A stretch of DNA of 43,120 nucleotides from CAYUNN01 sp964607015 (GTDB taxonomy: Bacteria > Patescibacteriota > Minisyncoccia > Minisyncoccales > JAGGXC01): contig CAZSHN010000004.1 of the NCBI GenBank assembly GCA_964607015.1, forward strand, positions 1 through 43,120, in the 5' to 3' direction. Each line of letters starts with the position of its first letter. Position 1 is the stretch's first letter. The translations under genes and the position numbers were made by a program. Below the pieces are notes generated by a model. That model ran no database searches, was not told the DNA's origin, and worked only from the letters and a program-made list of their open reading frames with translations. Positions 29,701 through 35,404 of the stretch are shown here, one piece after another.

Positions 29701-32112
29701 CAAGACGGAAATAATTGGGAAGAATTAGGAACTGGATGTCTTGACAGTGAATTTGACCTAGGTTCTTTAGCCTGGGCTAAATATGTTAAGTTAGTTGACG
29801 CTACTAACCCTGAAGACGATGCTTTTAGTGGGATAGTTGATGGTTATGATGTTGACGGTGTAAAAGCTATCCACTGTGCTTCTGACTGGAATATTGTTGC
29901 TGAAACTAGTACTGATTCCGAAGGTCATTACTGCTTTGCGCCTTCTGATCTTGAAGGATTAGAACCTGGAGAGTATTGGCTAGGAGAAGAGCTAAAACCT
30001 GGTTGGATAAATATTACTCCTTTAGACTATTTGGTTACTATTCCAGCAAATACAACTATTGAAAAAGTTTTTGGCAACTATCATGATTGTACCGATGCTG
30101 ATGGAGATGATTATTTTGCAGAAGAAGGGTGTGGAACGCCAGTAGATTGTGACGATGACGATCCTTCAATAAATCCTGGAGCAGATGAGATTTGCCATGA
30201 CGGAATAGATAATGACTGTGATGGAAATGTTGATTATGATGACGATGAATGCCAAGAACCAACCTGTAAATTAAAAATTAATTTTGTTGGAACAGAAGAG
30301 TATCCTCAAGGCTATCAGAATTGGGGTAAAGGAGATTTAGACGAAAAGATCTTTGTTGGCTTGGACGATATTCCTTATAACTTAAACCAATGGATTTCTT
30401 TAGAAGAAGAACCAGACTCAGGTCTTAATGAAGACGTAGAGGGTTTAGCTGTCAAAAGAGAAAAAATTGAAGGAGAAAAAAGAGTAAAGATTTTCCTCTT
30501 TGGTGGATGGACTCCAGGGGTTGACGAGGATGAAGATGGTTATAAGGATGACAGAGAGGCTGTTCATGGTCTAGCAACTATCGAAGGAGGCGAATTTACC
30601 AAGATCGAAAACGCTCCAAGTGATCCTTATGAGAAATGGGATAAAGATGGTTATGAGTTTGGCAATCCTGGAAATGACGAGGCTTATCTTAATAGTTCTA
30701 CTGAATCAGAATTTATAAGTACAGTAGACGTTGCTAGCGATGCTTACTATATCTACTATACTTGTGGAGATTCTGGCGAAGAGGAGATTTGTGACGGAAT
30801 AGATAATGACCTTGATGGAGAAATAGATGAAGGCTGTGACGATGACGGAGATGATTATTGTGATTCTTCTATGGAATATGATGGAGAGTTTTTAGAAGTC
30901 TGTCCTAACGGTCCTGGAGATTGTGACGACGAGGATGCGGATGTTAATCCAGGAGCAACAGAAATCTGTGACGGAATAGACAATAATTGTGACGGAGAAA
31001 TAGACGAAGGTTGTGATGACGACGAAGACGGATATTGTGATATGAGCATGGGTTATGCAGAAGGATCTGAGGTCTGTCCTAACGGTCCTGGAGATTGCGA
31101 CGACGAGGATGCGGATATAAATCCAGGAGAAGATGAGATTTGTGACAATGGAGTAGATGATAATTGTAACGGCAATATTGATTGTGAAGAAGAAAGCTGT
31201 TATGATCACGCTGCTTGCGTAGAAGATGAAGAAGAAAACGGTGGCGGATCCTCTGGTGGCGGAGGAGGTGTCGGACCAACTTGGTTAGACATCTACAATG
31301 AAGGTAATGAGGGAGTTGAAGAGAGGTCAGCTATTGTTACCTGGCAAACCAACTTGAAATCTACTAGTAGAGTAATCTACGATACAGTATCTCATTCTGA
31401 GCTAGGAGATCCACCTAACTACGGATATGCTTTTTCTACTCCTTTAGATCCAGCAAAAGTTACTTACCACACCGTTGCAATTAACGGATTGGAACCAGGA
31501 ACGACTTATTACTGGAGACCTGTTTCAGCAGCTTCTCCTGAAAAAGTAGGAGAAGAAACAGAAATTGTATTTACAGTTGAAGACGAAGAACCAGAAGGTC
31601 CTGGAGAAGAAGAGGAACCTGAAGAAGAGCCAGAAGAACCTGGAGAGCCAGGCGGTGAAACAGAAGAACCAAGCGAACCTGTAGAACCAAGTGAACCTGG
31701 AGAGCCAGGCGGTGGAACAGGTACAGACGAAGAACCAGAAGGAGAAGAGGAAGAACCAGAAGAATTAGTAGAAAACGGGGAAGGTCAATCTAGAGCTGAA
31801 GAAGAAGGCGAAGAAGAAGTAGCAACATCAAGTCTTTTAGCTGCTATTGGAGAATTCTTCAAAGTAGAGAATCCTTGTTTGATAGCTGCTATTCTTCTTT
31901 CAATCCTTGCTGCTCTATATGTCTTCTCAAGAATGAGAGGAGAAAAGAAAGGCGGGAAAGATAAGTACAAGGACATAATTGCAGGAATGATAATATTAGC
32001 AATTTTAGCTGCTATATTCGAATGTATTCTATTATTGATTCCTATTATCATTCTGTTAATTCCTTTCTTGAAAGAAAAATTTTCTAAGAAAGAAGGGCAA
32101 CCTCAAATGTAA
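26773..32112 (+). CDS. Giant multi-domain surface protein (SdrB-like, MopE-like, FN3-like domains)
   Basis: A 1779-residue exported protein. After a signal or anchor helix (about 16-35) comes a beta-rich domain to about 215. Two copies of an unnamed Cys/Trp-rich domain lie at about 224-399 and 518-675, each ending in SAEMLCHTDAYKYDNYD and an AFNAP segment. An SdrD B-like domain (ISGRKWNDINGN, from 407) sits between the copies, and a second SdrB-like domain begins at about 847. That second domain is interrupted by a beta-rich insert with its own cysteines (about 881-1035). MopE-like metal-binding segments with ICDGIDNNCDGEIDEGC patterns lie at about 1105-1161 and, twice, 1337-1476. An FN3/PAP-type domain is at about 1504-1601, followed by a Pro/Glu-rich stalk (1602-1690). 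Two C-terminal membrane helices (about 1700-1718 and 1738-1769) end in a basic tail. It probably projects from the cell surface. No sortase motif is seen. Confidence 0.9.
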   Translation: MSKILNLTRKSDFSKRALVFAFAVLFVSVFLFNLSPMRVSGGERPNPPNASPTSMCVGCPQPPEEKPGSITICKIILDPEGNVVTDASDYSPANFHIHITGESGIPNQKNFQAQNFSPNTVIGSGSLDAECVTYDDLKLGDYYYEEEKITPKEKEEKWEEPLYNDQYNVQVNNISDFFSYNGDLTDESRNMNSDGHVVLSEQRKERTIVVLNQYKEAPSFTADIYAYKVNCESEEFLPDWAKSSSNPEKITTDVIKQYIDDINTEYERDVCWFESGWSFQWGYNGASGTQKAVKKPGDFYGPASSSEGWFTFGPTGSGDNPAHAHIEDLKGNSVLWAREVLQEGYIPFTDSANSQGDYSAEMLCHTDAYKYDNYDQVDIGVVDDVASPNEYYCVAFNAPEEIPTYSISGRKWNDINGNREGDEDWTYGLPGWEITLSKGSEFITSTTTQETSTTTQEKGKYEFRNLEPGTYEVCEIEQEGWERTYPQGEVPCHEITIEDQNASDVSFGNKRIDSPISIYGSKVVCEEESDLPNWGTDSNNPSQITESTARDYVADSNGACHLEKWDFQWGLEGAIEQVRDFIGPAPVSDGWNKFSSYNEELMSIAEISGETSVIWVREALKSEFIPFSMDNNHTEIGDYSAEMLCHTDAYKYDNYDRVDNPEAGNDYYCAAFNAPTCTASSSDWNTVDMVNLGDIESEDDHEAEDWWGDPGVGNYGDRDGGDDIAIVRDGGAEGECSQETGEATFVLDAGAGASSLVLRHLDGLSNLDSFDVYVNGEKIGRYLDSQDSAEKWITTHFSLPEGTSGQLEVKIVNIDDSWSDCETYGQLAFNWAKVGYCGEPPQPECAISGIKFNDLNKDRDMNEGESGLEDWTIQLKKPIACESGEEWADSVVEYNEGTESDGSEIDSSRTDPNNALNEAQYDDTLNFVSLGFGGSLILEFDNIILNEDGNDIEVVETSYGNQTCETYPEKVTVHASQDGNNWEELGTGCLDSEFDLGSLAWAKYVKLVDATNPEDDAFSGIVDGYDVDGVKAIHCASDWNIVAETSTDSEGHYCFAPSDLEGLEPGEYWLGEELKPGWINITPLDYLVTIPANTTIEKVFGNYHDCTDADGDDYFAEEGCGTPVDCDDDDPSINPGADEICHDGIDNDCDGNVDYDDDECQEPTCKLKINFVGTEEYPQGYQNWGKGDLDEKIFVGLDDIPYNLNQWISLEEEPDSGLNEDVEGLAVKREKIEGEKRVKIFLFGGWTPGVDEDEDGYKDDREAVHGLATIEGGEFTKIENAPSDPYEKWDKDGYEFGNPGNDEAYLNSSTESEFISTVDVASDAYYIYYTCGDSGEEEICDGIDNDLDGEIDEGCDDDGDDYCDSSMEYDGEFLEVCPNGPGDCDDEDADVNPGATEICDGIDNNCDGEIDEGCDDDEDGYCDMSMGYAEGSEVCPNGPGDCDDEDADINPGEDEICDNGVDDNCNGNIDCEEESCYDHAACVEDEEENGGGSSGGGGGVGPTWLDIYNEGNEGVEERSAIVTWQTNLKSTSRVIYDTVSHSELGDPPNYGYAFSTPLDPAKVTYHTVAINGLEPGTTYYWRPVSAASPEKVGEETEIVFTVEDEEPEGPGEEEEPEEEPEEPGEPGGETEEPSEPVEPSEPGEPGGGTGTDEEPEGEEEEPEELVENGEGQSRAEEEGEEEVATSSLLAAIGEFFKVENPCLIAAILLSILAALYVFSRMRGEKKGGKDKYKDIIAGMIILAILAAIFECILLLIPIIILLIPFLKEKFSKKEGQPQM
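28102..28143 (+). repeat. 21-bp tandem duplication inside the surface gene
   Basis: Two exact, adjacent 21-base units (28102-28122 and 28123-28143) encode TSTTTQE twice within the first SdrB-like domain, in frame. The exact identity suggests a recent slippage event. Confidence 0.9.
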
Positions 32113-32133
32113 GATTTGATTGCTCTGAAGAGG

Positions 32134-32164
32134 AAGAGACTAGGTTTTACCTAGTCTCTTTTTC
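32134..32164 (+). terminator. Strong intrinsic terminator
   Basis: AAGAGACTAGG (32134-32144) and CCTAGTCTCTT (32150-32160) form an 11-bp stem with a TTTTA loop, followed by T. It ends the giant surface gene. Confidence 0.88.
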
Positions 32165-32197
32165 TTTTAAAAGAAACTTATCCACAAGAGGAGAGTG

Positions 32198-32225
32198 TTG
32201 ACTTAATATTTATTAGTAATAAAAT
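32198..32225 (+). promoter_or_regulatory. Promoter with Fur/PerR-type operator
   Basis: TTGACT (32198-32203), a 16-bp spacer and TAAAAT (32220-32225). A perfect 7-1-7 inverted repeat, TTTATTAGTAATAAA (32209-32223), fills the spacer and overlaps the -10. That is the geometry of PerR and Fur boxes. The coding start repeats part of it (TTACTAATAA, about 32239-32248). Autorepression of the oxidative-stress operon is likely. Confidence 0.72.
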
Positions 32226-32235
32226 TTAAATAGGA

Positions 32236-32625
32236 ATGATTACTAATAATAAAAAAGAAAGACTAACCTCTCAGAGGAAGATAATTCTTGATTATCTTAA
32301 GAGTGTAGATACTCATCCCTCGACAGAAGAAGTTTATCTAGCAGTTAAAGAGAAATTACCCCAGATAAGTCTTGGTACTGTTTACCGAAATTTAAAAAAA
32401 TTAAAGTGTTCTGGGAAGATTCACGAGATTAACTGTAATTCTTGTGGTGCTGCCCATTACGACGGGAATATTTCTCCTCATGCTCATTTTTTCTGTGAAA
32501 AATGTGGCAAAATATTCGATATTAAAGAGAAATTAAAAGAGGTCGATAAAAAGGTTAAAATAGGAAAAGTAAAAAACTATCAAATATATTTTTATGGGAT
32601 CTGCAAAAAATGTTCAAAAAAATGA
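32236..32625 (+). CDS. Fur-family regulator, PerR-like
   Basis: A 129-residue metalloregulator. The DNA-binding winged helix has HPSTEEVYLAVKEKLPQISLGTVYRNLKKL (27-56). The regulatory metal site fits PerR: H27, D76 in HYDGN, H82 and H84 in PHAH, and D95. The structural zinc site is C87xxC90 with C123xxC126 at the end. PerR senses peroxide through iron-catalysed histidine oxidation and represses antioxidant genes. The downstream genes here are exactly such targets. The gene is preceded by a 7-1-7 palindrome within its promoter, which suggests autoregulation. It overlaps the next gene by 32 bases. Fur, Zur or PerR identity cannot be proved by sequence, but the Asp in HYDGN and the operon favour PerR. 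Confidence 0.88.
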   Translation: MITNNKKERLTSQRKIILDYLKSVDTHPSTEEVYLAVKEKLPQISLGTVYRNLKKLKCSGKIHEINCNSCGAAHYDGNISPHAHFFCEKCGKIFDIKEKLKEVDKKVKIGKVKNYQIYFYGICKKCSKK

Positions 32626-32887
32626 AGCTTTTTGCTATGACTGCAAAAAGAAAATTGAAATTAAAAACAATGAAGTACAGAACGGAGTACTTCTTAGCTA
32701 TAATGACAATGGTAAGAAGTTAATGGTTTTTAAATGCAATGATTGCTATCAAAAAAATCCTTCTTTAGCTAATTTTAGAAAATGTGAAGTCTATTCAAGG
32801 ATAGTTGGCTATCTTCGACCTGTTCAGCAATGGAACGAGGGAAAGAAAAGAGAGTTTAAGGAAAGAAAAGACTTTAAAGAAGCTTAA
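32594..32887 (+). CDS. Small zinc protein resembling the NrdD C-terminus
   Basis: A 97-residue protein with C14xxC17, C48xxC51 and C64, then VYSRIVGYLRPVQQWNEGKKREF (66-88). The last block matches the C-terminal segment of class III anaerobic ribonucleotide reductase NrdD, around its zinc ribbon ('RVVGYL.P...WN.GK..E'). No other part of NrdD is present. It may be a stand-alone domain, a partner for a split enzyme, or a redox zinc protein that has kept the motif. The start at 32594 lies within the end of the perR-like gene in another frame; no later start keeps the first CxxC. Membership in the oxidative-stress operon suggests a link to oxygen sensitivity. Confidence 0.62.
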   Translation: MGSAKNVQKNEAFCYDCKKKIEIKNNEVQNGVLLSYNDNGKKLMVFKCNDCYQKNPSLANFRKCEVYSRIVGYLRPVQQWNEGKKREFKERKDFKEA

Positions 32888-32897
32888 ATAAAAAACT

Positions 32898-33338
32898 ATG
32901 ACAAATAAAGAAACAATAATTGGTCTAATGTTTGATAGTCATAGCAGGTTAGAAGATTTCTTGAAGAAGTTTAAACTAGGACTTGAAAAAGATTTTGAAA
33001 GCGTTGATAACGATTTTGAAAAATTCAAAGAAGAGTTAAAAAATCATTTACACGTTGAAGAAGAAGCAATATTTAGATTTGTAAGCCCTACCGAAGACGA
33101 AAAATACTACGAAGTTGTTCCTGATCTTATTAATGAGCATAATATTTTACTTGAAATGTTAAATGATTTAGAGAACAAATTAGCAACTACTGACAATATT
33201 GATATTTCTGATTTTGAAAAATTATTAATTCAGCATAGAAAAACAGAAGAAGAGTATTTTTATCCACAGCTTGAAGGAAAATTAGAAGAAGACCAAAAAT
33301 TAGAAATAATTAAAAAAATTAAAAACTTATCTAACTAA
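32898..33338 (+). CDS. Hemerythrin-like HHE-domain protein
   Basis: A 146-residue four-helix protein of the hemerythrin HHE family, which binds O2, NO or iron at a non-heme di-iron site. Candidate ligands fall in the expected order: H15 in DSHSRLEDF, H50/H52 and E56 in HLHVEEEAIF, H81 in EHNILLEML, and H113 and E117 in HRKTEEEYFYPQL. It starts 10 bases after the NrdD-like gene and ends 7 bases before the ferritin-like gene, within the PerR-like operon. In this setting it could trap O2 or help with iron handling. No signal peptide is present, so it is cytoplasmic. Confidence 0.9.
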   Translation: MTNKETIIGLMFDSHSRLEDFLKKFKLGLEKDFESVDNDFEKFKEELKNHLHVEEEAIFRFVSPTEDEKYYEVVPDLINEHNILLEMLNDLENKLATTDNIDISDFEKLLIQHRKTEEEYFYPQLEGKLEEDQKLEIIKKIKNLSN

Positions 33339-33345
33339 AAATCAT

Positions 33346-33630
33346 ATGTTATCAAAAATCCCAATAGATCTTGAAAAAATCAATAAAGAAGACATAGACA
33401 AAGAAATCTTAAGAGCAGGGATAATAGCAGAATATGATGCTATTAATCTTTATGAGCAGATGGCTGCTCTTGCTCAAGATGAAAACATTAAAAGGGTTCT
33501 TCTTGATGTTGCCAAAGAAGAAAAAGAGCATGTTGGTGAGTTCCAAACCCTCCTTCTTCAAAAAGACAAAGAATTAGGAGAAGAAATGGAAGGAGGAAAA
33601 GAAGAAGTAGAAGAATTAACAAAAGAATAA
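33346..33630 (+). CDS. Encapsulin-type ferritin (EncFtn-like), shell gene absent here
   Basis: A 94-residue two-helix ferritin-like protein. The core LRAGIIAEYDAINLYEQMA and VAKEEKEHVGEFQTLLL give E29, E59 and H62. The same E-x29-E-x2-H spacing is used for the ferroxidase site of encapsulated ferritin (E32, E62, H65 in the Rhodospirillum rubrum protein). The protein also resembles the N-terminal ferritin part of archaeal encapsulins of the Pyrococcus type, including the tail GGKEEVEELT where those proteins pass into the shell domain. EncFtn oxidises Fe(II) as a ring-shaped decamer and stores iron inside an encapsulin shell. No shell gene is in this window, and no clear C-terminal targeting peptide is seen. 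Confidence 0.8.
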   Translation: MLSKIPIDLEKINKEDIDKEILRAGIIAEYDAINLYEQMAALAQDENIKRVLLDVAKEEKEHVGEFQTLLLQKDKELGEEMEGGKEEVEELTKE

Positions 33631-33634
33631 AATT

Positions 33635-34297
33635 ATGGAAGAAAAAAATTACATGCCTTTAATTGGTGATAATTTCCCACAGGTAACAGTAAGCACTACT
33701 CACGGAAAAATTAACTTGCCGAACAATTATCAAGGCAAATGGTTTGTTTTGTTTAGTCATCCCGGTGATTTTACTCCGGTTTGTACTACAGAATTCGTGG
33801 CTTTCCAGAAAAGATATGATAAATTTAGAGAAATAAATACAGAGCTTATCGGGCTCAGCATTGATCAAGTTCATAGTCATATAAAATGGACTGAATGGAT
33901 TAAAGATAATATCGATATTAAGATAGAATTTCCTATTATTGCTGATGCAATGGGAGAATTAGCAAAGAAATTAGGAATGATCAGTCCTTTTAAAGGATCT
34001 AATACAGTAAGAGCAGTCTTTATTGTTGATCCAGAGGGAAAATTTAGGACAATCCTTTATTATCCTCAAGAAGTAGGAAGGAATATGGATGAGATTTTAA
34101 GAACTGTGAAGGCTCTTCAGATTTCGGACGAGAATAAAGTTGCTGTCCCGGCAAACTGGCCTGAAAATGAAATAGTGGGAGATCACGTAATAGTTCCTCC
34201 TGCTTCAGACGAAAAGACTGCCGAAGAAAGAATAGAGCAAGACAAAAAAGGAGAAATTAAATGTCTTGACTGGTGGTTGTGTCATAAAAAAATATAA
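33635..34297 (+). CDS. Peroxiredoxin (Prx6/archaeal-type AhpC-TSA)
   Basis: A 220-residue thioredoxin-fold peroxidase. The peroxidatic Cys50 lies in DFTPVC50TTE. The C-terminal half has the long arm typical of the Prx6 class (VPANWPENEIVGDHVIVPPASD). It ends in C210-LDWWLC216-HKKI, a cysteine pair seen in archaeal-type enzymes that serves in disulfide cycling. It reduces hydrogen peroxide and organic peroxides. The start ATG follows the ferritin-like gene by 4 bases. It lies in the PerR-like operon between ferritin and rubrerythrin, so iron storage and peroxide removal are coordinated. Confidence 0.95.
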   Translation: MEEKNYMPLIGDNFPQVTVSTTHGKINLPNNYQGKWFVLFSHPGDFTPVCTTEFVAFQKRYDKFREINTELIGLSIDQVHSHIKWTEWIKDNIDIKIEFPIIADAMGELAKKLGMISPFKGSNTVRAVFIVDPEGKFRTILYYPQEVGRNMDEILRTVKALQISDENKVAVPANWPENEIVGDHVIVPPASDEKTAEERIEQDKKGEIKCLDWWLCHKKI

Positions 34298-34310
34298 AAG
34301 AATAAAAATT

Positions 34311-34895
34311 ATGGAAGAAACAATCAAAAATTTAACAAAAGCTTTTATTGGCGAAAGCCAGGCAAGAAACAGGTACAGTTTCTATGCTAAAGTTGCTAAA
34401 AAAGAAGGCTTTGAGCAAATATCAGAATTATTTCTATTAACCGCAGAAAATGAAAGAGAACATGCTAAGTGGCTGTTCCGCTTAATCAATGATTTGAAGA
34501 AAAAGAGTGAGGAAGATTTAGAGGAAATTGAAGTAGAAGCTTCTGCTCCTACCACTCTTGGCAATACTATTGAAAACCTCAAAGCAGCGATTGATGGAGA
34601 GCATTATGAAAATACAGAGATGTATCCTGAATTTGCTGATACAGCAGAAAAAGAAGGTTTTCCAGAGATTGGAAAGAGATTAAGGGCTATTGCTAAGGCA
34701 GAAGAGCATCATGAAAGAAGGTATAAGAAGTTACTGGCAGAAGTAGAAGGTGACACTGTTTTTAAAAAAGAAGAGAAGGTTTACTGGGTATGCAGAAAAT
34801 GCGGCTATGTCCATGAAGGAGAAAGACCTCCGGAAGAATGTCCTTCTTGTAGTCATCCAAGTAATTATTTTGAACTTAATTGTGAGAAATATTAA
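34311..34895 (+). CDS. Rubrerythrin
   Basis: A 194-residue non-heme iron peroxidase. The N-terminal four-helix di-iron domain has GE15SQARNRY, ENEREHAKW, GEHYENTEMYPEF and AEEHHERRY, the expected ligand order. The C-terminal rubredoxin-like domain has CRKCGYVH and CPSC for an Fe(Cys)4 centre. Rubrerythrin reduces H2O2 with electrons from rubredoxin or NAD(P)H chains in anaerobes. The frame is open to an ATG at 34266 within the peroxiredoxin gene. The start at 34311 was chosen because MEETIKNLTKAF is the normal N-terminus and does not overlap. The desulfoferrodoxin gene follows after 17 bases. Confidence 0.96.
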   Translation: MEETIKNLTKAFIGESQARNRYSFYAKVAKKEGFEQISELFLLTAENEREHAKWLFRLINDLKKKSEEDLEEIEVEASAPTTLGNTIENLKAAIDGEHYENTEMYPEFADTAEKEGFPEIGKRLRAIAKAEEHHERRYKKLLAEVEGDTVFKKEEKVYWVCRKCGYVHEGERPPEECPSCSHPSNYFELNCEKY

Positions 34896-34912
34896 TTTAA
34901 TAATATTTTAAG

Positions 34913-35287
34913 ATGACTGAAAAGAAACAAATCTATAAATGCAATGTTTGCGGAAACATTGTAGAAGTTCTTCATACTGGCCAAGGAGAATTAGTCTGTT
35001 GTGGTCAGCCAATGGAATTGAAAGAAGCAAAAACAGAAGACACTGGTTACGAAAAACATGTTCCTGTTATCGAGAAAACAGAAAAAGGAGTTAAGGTAAA
35101 AGTTGGATCTAATCCTCATCCAATGGAAGAAGAACATTATATCGAGTGGATAGAGTTAATTGTTGATGGAAAAGCATGTAGGAAGTTTCTGAAACCAGGC
35201 GATCAACCAGAAGCAGAATTTGCAGTAAATGGAGAAGAAATGAAAGCAAGAGAGTATTGTAATATTCATGGCCTGTGGAAAACTTAA
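34913..35287 (+). CDS. Desulfoferrodoxin (superoxide reductase, 2Fe type)
   Basis: A 124-residue superoxide reductase, which reduces superoxide to peroxide without making O2. Center I, the desulforedoxin-like Fe(Cys)4 site, is C10xxC13 and C29-C30. Center II has H49, H69, H75, C116 and H119 in EKHVP, NPHPMEEEH and YCNIHG. The catalytic lysine is K48 in EKH. Peroxide made here would be removed by the peroxiredoxin and rubrerythrin encoded just upstream, so the three genes form one detoxification chain. It is the last gene of the PerR-like operon; a terminator begins 24 bases downstream. Confidence 0.96.
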   Translation: MTEKKQIYKCNVCGNIVEVLHTGQGELVCCGQPMELKEAKTEDTGYEKHVPVIEKTEKGVKVKVGSNPHPMEEEHYIEWIELIVDGKACRKFLKPGDQPEAEFAVNGEEMKAREYCNIHGLWKT

Positions 35288-35311
35288 TTTAAGATAAAGA
35301 TTGGCATAAAG

Positions 35312-35353
35312 AAAACTCTCATCTTTGTTTTGATGGGAGTTTTTTAGTATAAT
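35312..35353 (+). promoter_or_regulatory. Terminator fused to T6-AG-TATAAT promoter of the pilus operon
   Basis: AAAACTCTCATC (35312-35323) and GATGGGAGTTTT (35332-35343) pair over 12 positions with one G-T pair and end the oxidative-stress operon. The T run (35340-35345), AG and TATAAT (35348-35353) start the pilus operon. A second TATAAT (35393-35398) lies just before the pilB ATG at 35405. Confidence 0.75.
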
Positions 35354-35404
35354 TATATTAATAGAAAGGGAAAAATGTTTTTTCTTTATTTTTATAATTT
35401 AGAA

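Noticed and set aside
30892..31209. Minus-strand open frames across the MopE-like repeats and other parts of the giant gene
   Set aside because: They are antisense shadows of GAT/GAC/GAA-rich codons; no start signals or family features.
33346..35287. Complete encapsulin nanocompartment system
   Set aside because: Only the ferritin-like cargo is present; no HK97-fold shell protein occurs in the window.
35375..35404. Upstream ATG for pilB with an AAAGGG nearby
   Set aside because: It adds a hydrophobic MFFLYFYNLE stretch not found in PilB; the ATG at 35405 gives the normal N-terminus.
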